Assembly: GCA_034440575.1 (NCBI GenBank)
Contig: JAOTOL010001639.1
Span: 2,072,501-2,136,500 of the forward strand
DNA length: 64,000 bases
DNA from: Imbricaverruca yamaguchii
Lineage: Eukaryota > Arthropoda > Thecostraca > Neoverrucidae
Direction: 5' to 3'
A program made the position numbers and the translations under genes. Below the pieces are notes generated by a model, which saw nothing but the letters and a program-made list of their open reading frames with translations, was not told where the DNA came from and did no database searches. Positions 12,131 to 23,770 of this stretch are shown here, piece by piece (positions within the stretch are counted from its first letter, which is position 1; each line of letters begins with the position of its first letter).

Positions 12131-12836
12131 TGATGTGTGTGACCGAGAGGTATGGTGCGTGTGACCGAGAGGTGTGATGCGTGTGACTGAAAGGTGTGAT
12201 GCATGTGACCGAGAGGTGTGATGCGTGTGACCGAGAGGTGTGATGCGTGTGACTGAAAGGTGTGATGCATGTGACCGAGAGGTGTGATGCGTGTGACCGA
12301 GAGGTGTGATGCGTGTGACTGAAAGGTGTGATGCATGTGACCGAGAGGTGTGATGCGTGTGACCGAGAGGTGTGATGCGTGTGACCGAGAGGTGTGATGC
12401 GTGTGACCGAGAGGTGTGATGCGTGTGACTGAAAGGTGTGATGCATGTGACCGAGAGGTGTGATGCGTGTGACCGAGAGGTGTGATGGGGTGTGATGCGT
12501 GTGACTGAAAGGTGTGATGCATGTGACCGAGAGGTGTGATGCGTGTGACCGAGAGGTGTGATGCGTGTGACTGAAAGGTGTGATGCATGTGACCGAGAGG
12601 TGTGATGCGTGTGACCGAGAGGTGTGATGCGTGTGACCGAGAGGTGTGATGCGTGTGACTGAAAGGTGTGATGCGTGTGACCGAGAGGTGTGATGCGTGT
12701 GACCGAGAGGTGTGATGCGTGTGACTGAAAGGTGTGATGCATGTGACCGAGATGTGTGATGCGTGTGACCAAGAGGTGTGATGCGTGTGACCCAGCCGTG
12801 TAATGTGTGTGACCCAGAGGTGTGGTGCGTGTGATT
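12131..12836. repeat. 22 bp minisatellite with ordered variants
   Basis: There are about 32 units of 22 bp around GTGTGACCGAGAGGTGTGAT. Three variants exist: GCGTGTGACCGAG, GCGTGTGACTGAAAG and GCATGTGACCGAG. The CTGAAAG variant is followed by the GCATG variant in all cases but one (about 12650-12690), so a multi-unit higher-order repeat has been copied as a block. The minus strand is stop-free in three frames and gives long His/Ser/Thr-rich frames (for example 12003-13205), which are artefacts. Confidence 0.96.
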
Positions 12837-13640
12837 GTGGTCAAATGACCCCACCATCCCTCGAGTAGGAGCGACGTCGCAGCTGCCAGTTCGGATCGAC
12901 AAGTCTCGGAAACGATCTCGATAACCACCCACCACTAGGACTCCGACATGCGTCCGTGCTAACAATTCCAAACTTCCAACCGGGTGAGATGATTTTCTTA
13001 ATAAAAGAAAATGGAAGTGCGCGGCAGATGAAGCGAGTGGTATTGAACTCGCTTCAACGCGCACATTAAGTAGCTTCCGGCACTGGTGTAACGGGGAGGG
13101 AACAATGAGCAGATGCTCGTATTTGGTGTGATATGTGCGATCAGATTGTGGAAGCTTGATTCTGGAATTTTGGAGACCTTTCATGAACCAGGTTAGAGTG
13201 GACACATCAATTGGTCTTGCGTCTCCAAGATACGGGAAGAGGTGTCACCATGGGGTCATACGTATGACGTCGGAAGGATTTGCTGGCCATGTCACCAAGT
13301 TCTTCCATATTAAGGGGCATCAGCTTCTTAAAAGGAGATAAATGAATCCCGGTGTTTCAATGCATTGTGCAATGGAGTCAACTTCACATCAGTCCACCAG
13401 AACTTCTCTGCTTTCATATTTTGGTCTATCAATTGCAGAATGGAAAGACTGAATAACGTAGTTTGCCGGTAGCTGTTATCAAGCAGTTATTGTTGTTGAT
13501 TAATTGTAGTCGGGAAAGGTTTGATAGATGTTGAGGCCAGGCATGCCACGCCTGATGCCCTCTTGCAATGAATCTATCATGAGGGAGTCTCAAGTGTCCC
13601 TGCGTCTGCAATGGAAGAACTGCATTTGTTGGCTGGCGTA
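12837..13640. other. Unique sequence with a 9 bp-stem hairpin
   Basis: GAAGCGAGT (13030-13038) pairs with ACTCGCTTC (13047-13055), and outer GTGCGC/GCGCAC extends the stem. On the minus strand AGTTCAATACC resembles a pol III B box, so this may be the remnant of a tRNA-SINE. No A box is clear. Confidence 0.35.
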
Positions 13641-13745
13641 TATGTCCCACGTTGTTTTCGAAACCCAAGGGCAATGATGTCGTCTCAGGAAGTCGAAATT
13701 ACACGCAGATGCTCTGCCAACTACCTCCGAATCGAGACAAACACA
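13641..13745 (-). mobile_element. tRNA-derived SINE head, degenerate
   Basis: Read on the minus strand, TAGTTGGCAGAGCATCTG closely matches a tRNA D-arm/A box (about 13703-13720). It is followed at tRNA-like spacing by GGGTTTCGAAAAC (about 13655-13667), a B-box-like T-arm. The T-arm has an extra T, and the expected acceptor pairing is not evident, so a pseudo-tRNA or SINE head is more likely than a functional tRNA. Confidence 0.5.
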
Positions 13746-13831
13746 ATCGTTTACCGTGCCGTAATTTCCTGACCGAGTCTGCGTTGGCCGACTCAGCAGA
13801 GCTCCGGCGATCCACACCGCCAACAACTTCC

Positions 13832-14571
13832 CTCGTAATGTCGATCTGCTCAGTCAATAGCCTTCATAATGTCGGTACGCACAGTCAATATCCTTCATAA
13901 TGTTGATACGCACAGTAAACGGCCTCCATAATTTCTATACGCTCAGTCCACAGCCTCCATAATATCGAAACGCACAACCAATAGCCTCCATAATGTCGAT
14001 ACGTGCAGTCAACAGCCTACATAATGTCGATATGTACAGCCAACAGCCTCCGCAATGTTGATGCGCACAGACAACGGCCTCCATAATATCGATCCGCTCA
14101 GCCAACAGCCTCCGCAATGTCGATACGCACAGTCAACAGCCTCCATAATATCGATACGCTCAGTCAGCAGCCTCCATAATAGCGATACACACAGCAAACA
14201 GCCTCCATAATATCGATACGCACAGCAAACAGCCTCCATAATATCGATACGCACAGCAAACAGCCTCCATACTATCGATACGCACAGTCAATAGGTTCCA
14301 TAATATCGATATGTACAGCCAACAGCCTCCGTAATGTTGATGCGCACAGACAACGGCCTCCGTAATATCGATCCGCTCAGTCAACAGCCTCCATAATAGC
14401 GATACACACAGCAAACAGCCTCCATACTATCGATACGCACAGTCAATAGGTTCCATAATGTCGATACGCACAGTCAGCAATGTTCTCCGCAGTGTCGATC
14501 CATGCAGCCAGCAGTCTCCTCCGTGATGACAATCCGCACAGTCAAGAACATCCTCCGTAATCGTAACAGCC
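13832..14571. repeat. 31 bp minisatellite
   Basis: About 22 units carry CCTCCATAATATCGATACGC followed by CACAGTCAACAG, with many point variants. Some blocks of several units recur (for example around 14040-14110 and 14325-14390), indicating block duplication. The last units near 14480-14570 are strongly diverged. Confidence 0.93.
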
Positions 14572-15000
14572 TGTAATCCACTGCAGTTCTTTCAGCAGCT
14601 GAGATTATGCAACAGCGAAAGCCGGCGAGCAGTTCAGAAACTTTTCATTTATGGTGTGATGAGGGACAAAGTTTGCTTATCTGGCTCACGGATGGCGCAG
14701 ACCCCGCCGACCAGATGGGGGTTCCTGATGCAGACAATGCAGCGCAGCACAAGTAAAGCTGCAAAATGTTGAGATGTGCAGTGCATGGACTGTGCATATC
14801 ACGGTGTTCACAGATAGTCATTCGCGTCACAATGCAATGGGATGCGGACGACATTTGGAGGGCCGACCAGCTTGCCTGAGTTGGTGTTGATGTTGATGTT
14901 ATTCGCAGGATTTGAACAACAAATGTTCAAACATCGCATCTATCCACTTTACGTGCTCTTTTTGCAGCTGGCAGACAATGACTGCTGTTGCTGTTCTGCT
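14572..15000. other. Unique sequence
   Basis: Nothing is recognised in this stretch. Confidence 0.4.
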
Positions 15001-16570
15001 TCTGTGGCAGCATGGTGCAAACAAAGTGACCTAACCTATTCTCGCCTGGTTGGTGAATTCACGTTTTGTGTTCATAGCCACATTTGCAGAAGAATGCCAT
15101 GTTCATTAAGGTTATTAAGATGGCGCGACTACTCGTTTTCCCTTTGGGAATGCCTGCATTTCAACCGCAAGTAACAGCTTCCATGAGCATTGGGTCATGC
15201 TTATGCAACATTAAATGATGCTGGAAAGGTGGCTTTGAGTAGGGTTATAGTGACGAACGATTGCAAGTTTCAGAAAAGTGTACCCTAACTAAACCTAGCC
15301 TATTGCGTGAGACGAAATGTACGACCCTCAATATACCAGGAGGTGCTGGGTTTACTCAACATCAAAAGTAGCGTTAGGGATCATGCTATATTACTCAACG
15401 TTTCGGCCAGGGGCCATCATCATCATTCATTCGACTAGCCTAGCCAAGTCGAATGAAATGTGATGTAACGTAGTAACCTGATGCAGGCTACTATAGCATA
15501 GCATAACCTAAACTAACCTAACCTAGCCTGTTGGTATTTTCACATTGTATGTTGCTGACGACATTTTTAGAAGAAAATCATCTTTATTAACATTGTTAAG
15601 CTTGTGTGACCAGTGGTGCGACCAGGATTTTTTGAAAGGATAGGGTGGGGGACGATCCAAAACAACATCATGAAGCAGAACGCTATTTGCTTAAGAAACT
15701 GGTCCAGACTTATTTGTTATGGAAAACCTTCAAACTCCTTGCTCATCTGGTACATTTTTGGTTGTTAAGGGGACGGGGCCGGCCCCCTGCCTGCGCCTCT
15801 GTATGTGACTGCTCGTTTCCACTCGAAGTGTTTGCATTACTGCTGGCAAATACAAGATTCCATCATCATTCGGTCATTTCATCATGATCATTGCATTCAA
15901 CAATGTTGAAAAAGTGGTTTTGGGTTAAGTATAATGAAGAATAATTCCAAATTAAACAACAAAATATTATTTAAGAACCTAACGTTGTCCAACCTAAAGC
16001 AATGCAGCATAACTAAAAGCCTTCTGTAAGCTAGGCTAACAAAGCATAGCATAGCATAGCTAAACTAACCCAACCTTAGTTAACCTAACCTGGTTGTACA
16101 ATCACCTTTTAGGTGCTAGCCAGATTTTGATGACATATGTGTAAATCATGTTGATTAACATTATTACGATAATGTAACCTGCTCACTTTCATTGGAAATG
16201 CTGAATTTCCGGTTGGAAAACAACAGCTTACAGCAATGGTGGATTGTGCTCTGCAAGTGCAACATTCAATAATTCCAAAAAGCTGCTTTGTGCGGCGTAG
16301 TATGCGATAAAAAACATACTTACTATTTTAGAGAAGCCTTACTCGAACTCGCCTAGTTTCAAATGTTCGCATTTTAGTTTGTGGAACATTTTTAGTAACT
16401 GATGTTTCGATACCATGTTCATTAGTAGGATTACGATGTAGCCGCTTATTTTCATCGCAATTGCTTACCTTTTAGTTGGCGATGAAAATAACATCCACAA
16501 AAAATGGTTTTCAGTGGGGTAATATGGAATGAAGAATAAAATAAAACATAGCATAACCGGATCATTATTG
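15001..16570. repeat. Four diverged copies of a ~260-480 bp local repeat
   Basis: Shared landmarks in the same order mark four copies at about 15030-15300, 15520-15960, 16080-16330 and 16345-16560. They are a CCTAACCT-type run, a GTTCATTA-like or GATTAACATTA-like segment, a GCTCGTTTCC-like or GCTCACTTTC-like segment, and an AACAATT(C)-rich AT tail. Copies differ by indels and many substitutions. Copy 2 is interrupted by the hAT-like insertion at 15611-15801. Short CCTAA runs (about 15505-15530 and 16075-16095) recall the arthropod telomere repeat but are only two to three units. Confidence 0.65.
15611..15801. mobile_element. 191 bp hAT-like non-autonomous element (MITE)
   Basis: The element begins CAGTGGTGCGACCAGG and ends CCTGCCTGCGCCTCTG, giving imperfect 16 bp terminal inverted repeats (11 of 16). 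It is flanked by TGTGTGAC (15603-15610) and TATGTGAC (15802-15809), a 7-of-8 match to the 8 bp target duplication typical of hAT transposons. Three related copies of the host repeat lack the insert (near 15130, 16180 and 16440), providing paralogous empty sites. No transposase is present, so it would depend on an element elsewhere. Confidence 0.8.
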
Positions 16571-16963
16571 CGTACACGAAGTTGGTCGGTATCCATCTCA
16601 AAATGTTTATCTAAGCTGCTTGGGATTTCCTTGTGCATCATTTGAAAAATGTTACAACAAAGCAACTCCAGAAAAATACTTTGTGCTGTAAGTGTCACCT
16701 CTTCTGCTGCTTACATACAACAAAATCACTGATAACTTAATCATGTCTGAAATTCGCTTCATGTGGCAAAAAGTGATGCGTTCCCAAAGCCGCCAATCCC
16801 ATAAAAACCTCCCGAACGAACAAGCTAAGTGCTTCGATTGATCCTATTCAGCTCGAAATTTACCTCTGGGTCCCATGGAACTGAGCGGGGTGTGTTCACA
16901 GCACTGGGTGGGGTATGTATGAGCGACCCTATGACCGGCATGCTTGTGACAATGGGCGGTGTG
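16571..16963. other. AT-rich unique sequence
   Basis: I see no coding or repeat signal. Confidence 0.4.
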
Positions 16964-16965
16964 TG

Positions 16966-17030
<65 letters not shown>
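16964..17030. repeat. Compound microsatellite (TA)n(TG)n
   Basis: A short TA run followed by a TG run has the same order as at 6213-6526. Confidence 0.93.
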
Positions 17031-17032
<2 letters not shown>

Positions 17033-18388
17033 CACCAGCTAGGGTGTGCGTGCCAGCCTAAACCAAGCGTGCTCGCAACACTTAGCGAAGAGTGATTGCG
17101 ACACTGATCGGAGTGAGTGGCTGTGTGGCATTGAGTGGAAGTGGACCGAGAGCCGCCCAGGGTCGGCCACGCTGTCTGTGAGAGGTCACAGTTGACTCAC
17201 TGGCGACAAAGGCGTATTGTGGGCGCACCAATGACCCAGAGCGAAAAGTTTGTGCCAAAGACGAACAATGCTACGCCTACAGATCGTCGACGCCAAGTGC
17301 AATGCGTTACGTGTTCCAAAAACGAATATAGCAAGTGCCGTGAAACAGACCACACACTTAGCTCCACAGGAAACTATTGGATTGTCCGCCTAAAGGGCAC
17401 TGTCAACTGATAAACAGCTAGGCACAAAGTTGATGAGCTTGGCTTGATTGCACACATTATGTGCACGTTGTACAGATGGTGATGACTAGAAATACCCGGA
17501 GCCATTTAATGCGAACCACTTAGTTGCGGAGTACCTCAATTAGCTGAAACCTCCTCTTCATGAATGGCCATAAGCCACCAGAAATTGGTGAAGCTGCACA
17601 CCGCATATGAGTATTTTCCTTCGATTAAAGACATCGAAGATCGCCTTGCAAGCGTGAAAGACGAAATTGGTTTTGTCACAGAATAACCACGAAGTCTTTT
17701 AGTCGGACCACATAAAGCTACGTTACGTTGACCTCGTATATATCGATGTTTGCTCGAAACTTGTACAAATTTAGAATACCATACGTGGGCTTATGGCAGT
17801 AGCAGCTTCGAAGTCCACTATAACCCATACGATGGAAAAAGTAGATGCTAAACAACAAAGTTTTGCGTCACAAAAACCTGATAACATGATCCAAAGGCAG
17901 CTCGAGAAATAATTCTGATTTTATTCCCGAAGGCACTCAGAGTCATTGGTGCATGTTCGCTTGTTAATAGACTACCCATGACGAGAATATTATTAAAGTT
18001 GTACTTTGTATCAAGAATATCCTATACACCCAACGAAATATGAATGCATGTGGTAGCTATGCCCTACGCACAGCATTACAAATAACAAGCTTCATCTACC
18101 TGGGAGCTTTCGTTGTCCATCGGCGCTGCGTCCAAGGACGGCAAGATATTGCAGGATTGAGTGCAATTCTTATCTGAACAGACTATCTTCCAGGACATGT
18201 GGCTACCTGCCCTGTTAGGCCACTGGCACCTTTCTTGTAGGCTTCACAGTCGCCAATTTATTGAATGTAAGCTGGCGTTATGAACTGGCACAACGGGCTT
18301 TATAAACTGAATGGCGTGAAATAGGAGACATTTTACAACTTACAGTGATGTGTGCAGGTGCAATTTTAGCTGTGCGATCTGACTTATC
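17031..18388. other. Unique or decayed sequence
   Basis: The sequence has no open frame longer than about 90 codons. A segment at 17135-17410 encodes a Cys/His-containing peptide (Cys-x2-Cys ... Cys ... His), loosely recalling a retroelement zinc knuckle. The spacing does not fit the CCHC consensus, so I do not call it. Confidence 0.3.
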
Positions 18389-18643
18389 CAGTGATACCAG
18401 AAAAAAGACTTTGAATGGGGGGAAGGCAGTATAGATCACGTGGCTTATAAACGATCGGCGATTGCAGATTGCCTCCCCATTCTCCGGAAGACCAAGTTTG
18501 CCAATTAATATCTTAACTACAAATTAAAATGGACCTCCCCTAAATAACTTTGGGCGAAATCGGAGCATGTTTTCTGTGATTGAGATAGGGGAGCCTCCTC
18601 CAAATCCGTTTGCCCCCTGACGCAAATCCTAGGTAGGCCACTG
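18389..18643. mobile_element. Candidate hAT-like element
   Basis: The left end CAGTGATACCAGAAA and the reverse complement of the right end, CAGTGGCCTACCTAGGATTT, are similar after a small gap. The right end resembles the terminus at 15611. The flanking 8-mers (18381-18388 and 18644-18651) do not match, so this may be a decayed copy or a chance pairing. Confidence 0.35.
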
Positions 18644-18889
18644 TCGCTGACTGCACTCCTGCAACGCTCCATGTCTGGTCACCGGCGAATACAATGTGCA
18701 GGGCCAGCAGTGTACAGAAAACGCTAAGGCAGTTCAGGCTAGTTCAGAAATACATATTTCCGTCCGCTGTTGCCGAAACTTGTCTCACCGCCCCTACAAC
18801 ATTTTTGTTCGTGGGGGGGGGCGGAGGAGCTATGACTGCTGATGTGCATTCCCAGTTGCAATCATAAAATGGCCCGCTACGGTTTGCAA

Positions 18890-19330
18890 ACGGCTGAACG
18901 CTTGTGTTCGCGTTTGCAGCAGCGTGTTTACGACACCAAGCCACGTGGCACGTCACCTCTTGGTGCGCTGTACCGGCGAGTTATTGGTGATACTCGGGAG
19001 ACCGCCGGCCGGTAATTGGGGCCTGCTGTCCGCCGGCAATAATCTGTGTATGCTGTGCCGCCATCAATAAGCAGCCTTGCACTTTGCGAGGCGTGGGTCG
19101 GGGCGATTACACGATACGCGCGCGTTCTGTAAAGGCCGGTCTCATTAAGCGGCGGCGCATTATGTGCCAAATTTATGGTCCGAATGCCCGCGGCTATATT
19201 GCAGTCCGACACGAACGGCAGGTGACACGATCACTCACGCTCAACTGGAGCGAGCCGGGTCGTCGTCACGAGGCAGCAGCGCAGACTGAGGCGGTACAGC
19301 GAAGCTCACACGTCACGCAGTGAACGCCGG
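18890..19330. other. CpG-rich island
   Basis: A GC-rich segment contains CGCCGGCCGG and GCGGCGGCGC motifs, flanked by AT-rich DNA. No recognisable protein is encoded. Confidence 0.35.
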
Positions 19331-19817
19331 TGCTGGTGTCTCTGTGCGTAAAGACATAAAGACATAAAATATTAGTGCAACTATGAGCCACAAGGGCCCT
19401 TCTTGGCTGCACTCTGTACACTGAACCAGTTGCCCACCAAATGTGTCAATCAGCCCTCCCTGTAATACTGAAAAGCAAGCCCGCTATGCTTGTAGTGAGT
19501 GTGTATGCTGTGTAAAAGTGTTAGTGTGCTGCTACTGACAATGTGTTTGTGGCAGCTGTGTTAGTGTGTCTACTACCCTGTTGGTGAAGAAAGTTTGCCT
19601 TAACCTTGTGTCTGCTGTGTTAATTTAATTTTGAATTTATGACCTCTAATTGCATCATTCTGTTCAATTCAAACATTTCCCAGGCATCCCCTCTCCAGAC
19701 CATGGACAAATTTAAAAACCTCGATGAGATCTCCTTCAGCCTTCTATATCTAGTGAAAACATATTCAATTTTTCAATCTTTCTCATATGCCAGGTTGTTA
19801 TGCCATTAACTATTTTT
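19331..19817. other. Unique sequence
   Basis: Nothing is recognised in this stretch. Confidence 0.35.
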
Positions 19818-19988
19818 GTTTTGTGTGTGTGCTGTGTGTGTATGTGTGTCTGTCTGTGTCTGTCTGTGTCTGTGCCTGTGTCTGTCTGTGTATGTGTCTG
19901 TCTGTGTATGTGTCTGTCTGTGTCTGTGTCTGTATTTGTGTCCGTTTGTGTCTATGCATTTGCTTGTGTGCTTGTGGGCGTGTATTTC
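19818..19988. repeat. TG / TGTC tetranucleotide microsatellite
   Basis: A TG-rich run grades into TGTC and TGTCTGTA repeats with T/C-rich interruptions. It abuts the next minisatellite after about 50 bp. Confidence 0.9.
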
Positions 19989-20037
19989 CATAGACCAGTT
20001 CCCCTTGATCGCCTGCGTGTGTTTGCCGAAAGGTGCT

Positions 20038-20425
20038 GTAGCGTGGCCCGCCCGTCCCGTGCACTGCCACACTAGTGTCTGGCGTGGCCCGCCCGTCCCG
20101 TGCACTGCCACACTGGTGGACTGCTCCGGGTCTGGAGAGACCCGCCCGTCCCGTGTACTGCCACACTAGTGTCTGGCGTGGCCCGCCCGTCCCATGCACT
20201 GCCACACTGGTGGACTGCTCCGGGTCTGGCACGGCCCGCCCGTCCCGAGTACTGCCACACTAGTATCTGGCGTGGCCCGCCCGTCCCATGTACTGCCACA
20301 CTAGTGTCTGGCGTGGCCCGCCCCTCCCGTGTACTGCCACACTGGTGGACTGTTCCGGGTCTGGCGAGACCCGCCCGTCCCGTGCACTGCCACACTGGTG
20401 GACTGCTCCGGCTGGAGCTGGCGCC
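20038..20425. repeat. 41/53 bp alternating minisatellite
   Basis: Units share CCCGCCCGTCCCGTGCACTG followed by CCACACT. A 41 bp form continues AGTGTCTGGCGTGG; a 53 bp form continues GGTGGACTGCTCCGGGTCTGG. The two forms alternate irregularly over about nine units. Confidence 0.92.
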
Positions 20426-20929
20426 TTTCGCGACCACTTGACAGTGAAAAGCTTAATTTGTTTCACGTCTGCAGCAAACCATTAGTGAAATAGAACGTAG
20501 CGAGGTCGGGCCGGGCACCTGAACGGCTCCAGTGCTGGCAGTCGTGGTAACGCAGTGCAGATCATAATCACGGTCAGGAGAGAGGCCCAAATCCAACGCC
20601 GGTACGCTCACCATTGTGCCAAATACGGAACATAGTAGAGACCTTCGGTAATGATAATCACAACATAATGCGCTTTTCCTTATATATTTAAAGTGTAGGA
20701 ATAAGTGAAACATTGATTCCAAACTTTGGCAAAATGAATTACGAAGCTCAGGATCATCCTGGATGGAATTCACTGGGCAGAGTTCTTCATGGGTTTAGAT
20801 GTTTATGAAAAGTGGAGAATCGTAAAAACCTAACGGTTTCAAGGTCAGGATAGGTTCATTCCCAATAAGCAAATTAGCGTAAACCAGGTTAGGGACCATT
20901 CGTGGCTGACCGAGGTGTATAATATTTAC
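20426..20929. other. Unique sequence upstream of LINE remnant
   Basis: No feature is recognised, though it could contain a more decayed upstream part of the LINE. Confidence 0.3.
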
Positions 20930-22725
20930 TGGATTCAATGAAGCAGGCATTTAAGAAACCAAAAGATCCTAACAATCAGGCAAACCTAGAAGTATATGGG
21001 ATAGCTAGAAAGAAAGTTCGGAAGTGTGTAAGGGCATCTAAAAGACTGACTGAACTTACATTGCAGCGAGGATGTTCAGAAGGCAATGCTAAGAAGTTCT
21101 TCAGCTTCTACATATTTGAGTATGAAGATTGTAGTTAAGGGTCACTGGAGGTAGAGGGTGAAATTGTGGTAAGCAAGCAGATCGCATCAGTCATTACTGA
21201 AGAAAACTCGACTACATTGAAAGCTAGGTTGTGCTATGGCACGTGATAGGTAGGACATTTTTACAACAGCTACATAATATGTAGAAAAACAGTTCAAGAA
21301 TGCGAAACGAATAAAGCTGCTGGACCGGATGATGTGTATATACTAGGATTGTAGTCGAGTGTGTTCTAGCTTTAGCGGTTCCGCTGGTATCATTTTCAGG
21401 CAGTCTATGGAGTATTCTGAAGTACCTGAAGATTGACGAAATTGCAATTGTGATTCTTTTTTTCAAAAAGGAAAGTAAAAAGTGTGTAGGAAACTGCAAG
21501 CCAATCAGTCTGATCTCAACAGCTTGCAAGATTTTACAAAAAGAAAACTGGTCGAAGAGGATCATCAAACTCATCGAAATAGGCATAAACATTTATGGGG
21601 TACTCAACACGGATTTCCATCTGAGATACTATGTTTAAGTAACATACTGGAATTCATGGAGTATATAACTAGAGGAGCCAACAATCAAAGTAGGATAAAT
21701 GTTCCACACAGACGTCTAATTCATGAACTAGATCAGCATGGAACAAAAGGTAGGTGTTGAATGGATGCACAACTGAATGAAAGAATGCTCAGAGGGAAGT
21801 GCCACGAGGCTCTGTTGTGTGCTTTGGTGACTTCTCTTTATTATCTTTGTGAACAAACATTGAGGTAGGGCTGAGGAACAGGGTGTTTGCTGAGGATATC
21901 AAGTGGGTATGGGTGGCTAACAGTTGTGATCTATCCAGTATTATTCAATCAGACTAGGAGGACCTAAAAAATGGGTTGATCAATGACATGAATTGGGCAA
22001 TCGATCAATGTTCTTCAACCATAAAAGACTGCGCGTGCGTAAGAGGTCTGGACGTGAGACTTCCAGATATACAATGGGAGGTAGGAAGCTGGATGTCGTT
22101 GAAGAGGAAAGACGCGTAGGTGTGTTAGTTTCGAATGGTCTCAAAGCAGAAAACCAATGTACGTCTGCTAGAAACAGAGCAATCAGAATGCTGGGAATAA
22201 TGTATAGGAGTGTGAGGTATAAGAGCAAGGAAGTCATAGAGAAAAAACTGTACCTAGCCTAGGTGCGATCCTCACTTAGAATATTCTGTACAAACATGGA
22301 GCCTTTTCTTAGAAAAACATCTAAGCATGCTAGAAATGCAGCCAGAAACCTCTAGACTCATCAGTGGACTAGATAATTTAGAACATAGAGAAAGGGGTAT
22401 GTCATTAGCTATCCACTCACTGAAGTATATTGGATTAAGATATTATATGCTTGAGGCGCATAAACTCATTGGTTAGGTCAGGTTGATCTGAGTGATGTTC
22501 TTCTATTTAGAGCATCACATAAGGGCTATCAATTCAGGCTAGGCAAGTGAAGGTGTATGAAAGTTATTCTTCAGGTTTTCAGGAAGAGACAACAGGTTTT
22601 CAGTGAAATGGTGAGGAGTCAATTGAATAGGCTGTCTACTGATGTTGTGGGGAGTCCTCATTGAATTCATTTATAAAAGCATGGTGGACAATTTTCCAAG
22701 TTGGAGAATGTTGTCTTTTAGTTCT
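20930..22725 (+). pseudogene. Decayed CR1-clade non-LTR retrotransposon (LINE), ORF2 3' half
   Basis: Fragments in conserved order match the reverse transcriptase region of CR1-type LINEs. They are: a basic linker before the RT (20938-21130); AAGPDD (about 21316-21333; family KAAGPDG); a CKPISLIS block (21495-21520; family YRPISLTS); QHGF plus a LEF(M)E block (about 21602-21670); VPHRRLIHELD (about 21702); VPRGSV (21799-21816; family VPQGSV); FAED (about 21886, in place of the catalytic FADD); a TMGG...VEEERRVGVLVS block (about 22070-22130); and a C-terminal RSKEVI-like block (about 22222). A final SFIKAWW-like segment lies near 22670. The pieces occupy all three frames with internal stops. 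The segment carrying the first catalytic Asp before VPHRR appears deleted, so it is non-functional. Confidence 0.85.
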
Positions 22726-23045
22726 AATTAAGTGTGGATGGGATGAGATTCATACTAGGTGTATACGGCACAGGCCCCTTTAAATAGGCATGGATGGAGT
22801 TTAAAATTATTGATGGGCCACCCGATCCACTTGTGTATTGCACGGGCTCAAGTGAAAAAAAAGCCAGATAGGTATTGGCAAATGTGCATGATGCTAGCTG
22901 ATGGTTTCTTTGAAACATAGGATGCGGTATTGATTGTGGTGTTATCTTTTTGTCCAGGCTAATAGTACCTTCCTTTCTCAGGCTTTACCCAAATGTGTCC
23001 ATATGGCTCTTATTAAGCCTGAACACCATATAACTTCATGACCAC
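22726..23045. other. Unique sequence, possibly LINE 3' tail
   Basis: This is AT-rich DNA following the LINE end, with no poly(A) or clear terminal repeat. Confidence 0.35.
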
Positions 23046-23366
23046 CACACAGTGTAGTACAGTCTGTACTACGCCGTCTGTGTAGTATGGCCTGCACTAG
23101 TACGTCCGTGTAGTCCGTGTAGTACGTCCCGCACTACGCTGCTGGTGTAGTGCAGCCTGTGCTACGCTTGGCTACGCTGTCGGTGTAGCACGGCCTGTAC
23201 TGCGCTGTCGGTGTAGTGCAGCCTGTACTACACTGTACTACGCTGTACTACGCTGTCGTTGTCGTCCTGCATTACGCTGAACTACGCTGTCGTTGTAGTA
23301 CGGCCTGCATTACGCTGGACTACGCTGTCGGTGTTGTGCGGCCTACCTTAGGCTGTCAGTGTCCTA
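23046..23366. repeat. Degenerate ~28-38 bp minisatellite
   Basis: The motifs GTGTAGTACGGCCTGCA and CTACGCTGTCG recur about nine times with variable spacing. A short internal unit, TACTACGCTG, is duplicated locally. Confidence 0.85.
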
Positions 23367-23499
23367 GTACATCTACCGCGTAGTAGCTGGCACAGTTGAA
23401 AGCTCAGTATCGTTTTAATTTGGCTCGGGCCACAACCTTTTCGTGCTTCAGCGGTGATCTGTCGTCGGGATATGTAGCCCAACCGGGTCAATCGGAACC

Positions 23500-23770
23500 C
23501 AAATCTGCTCGTCTATTCTCGCCGCGCCGATGGCCCGGTAGGTTAGAGCGCCAGCCGGCATTGGGTCTGCCCTGACCTGGCTGAAGAGCTCGAGTCGCTA
23601 CCGACGCTGGCGTTCAGCCCCCAGCTGGGAGGAGCGGCTGACGGCTGACCCGACGCGGCCGGGAACACGACGGCGAGGCGGTCCCGTCGGCACAGTGGCA
23701 GCGCGGCAAGCTCTCCGTTAAAGTTCTGCCGGTGAACTGGCATCCCCGGACCGGGTGGCTGGGTCAGAAT
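23500..23770. other. CpG-rich segment with tRNA-like motif
   Basis: A GC-rich block contains GGTAGGTTAGAGCGCC (about 23537-23552), which resembles a tRNA D-arm/A box. AGCTCGAGTCGC about 50 bp downstream weakly resembles a B box. Acceptor pairing is not visible, so a SINE relic is possible but unproven. Confidence 0.3.

Noticed and set aside
12003..13205. 400-codon His/Ser/Thr-rich minus-strand protein
   Set aside because: It covers the 22 bp minisatellite in several minus frames simultaneously; the flanking unique part has no recognised domain.
17135..17410. Retroviral-type zinc knuckle in a Cys-rich peptide
   Set aside because: Cys/His spacing does not match Cys-x2-Cys-x4-His-x4-Cys, and no neighbouring retroelement domains were found.
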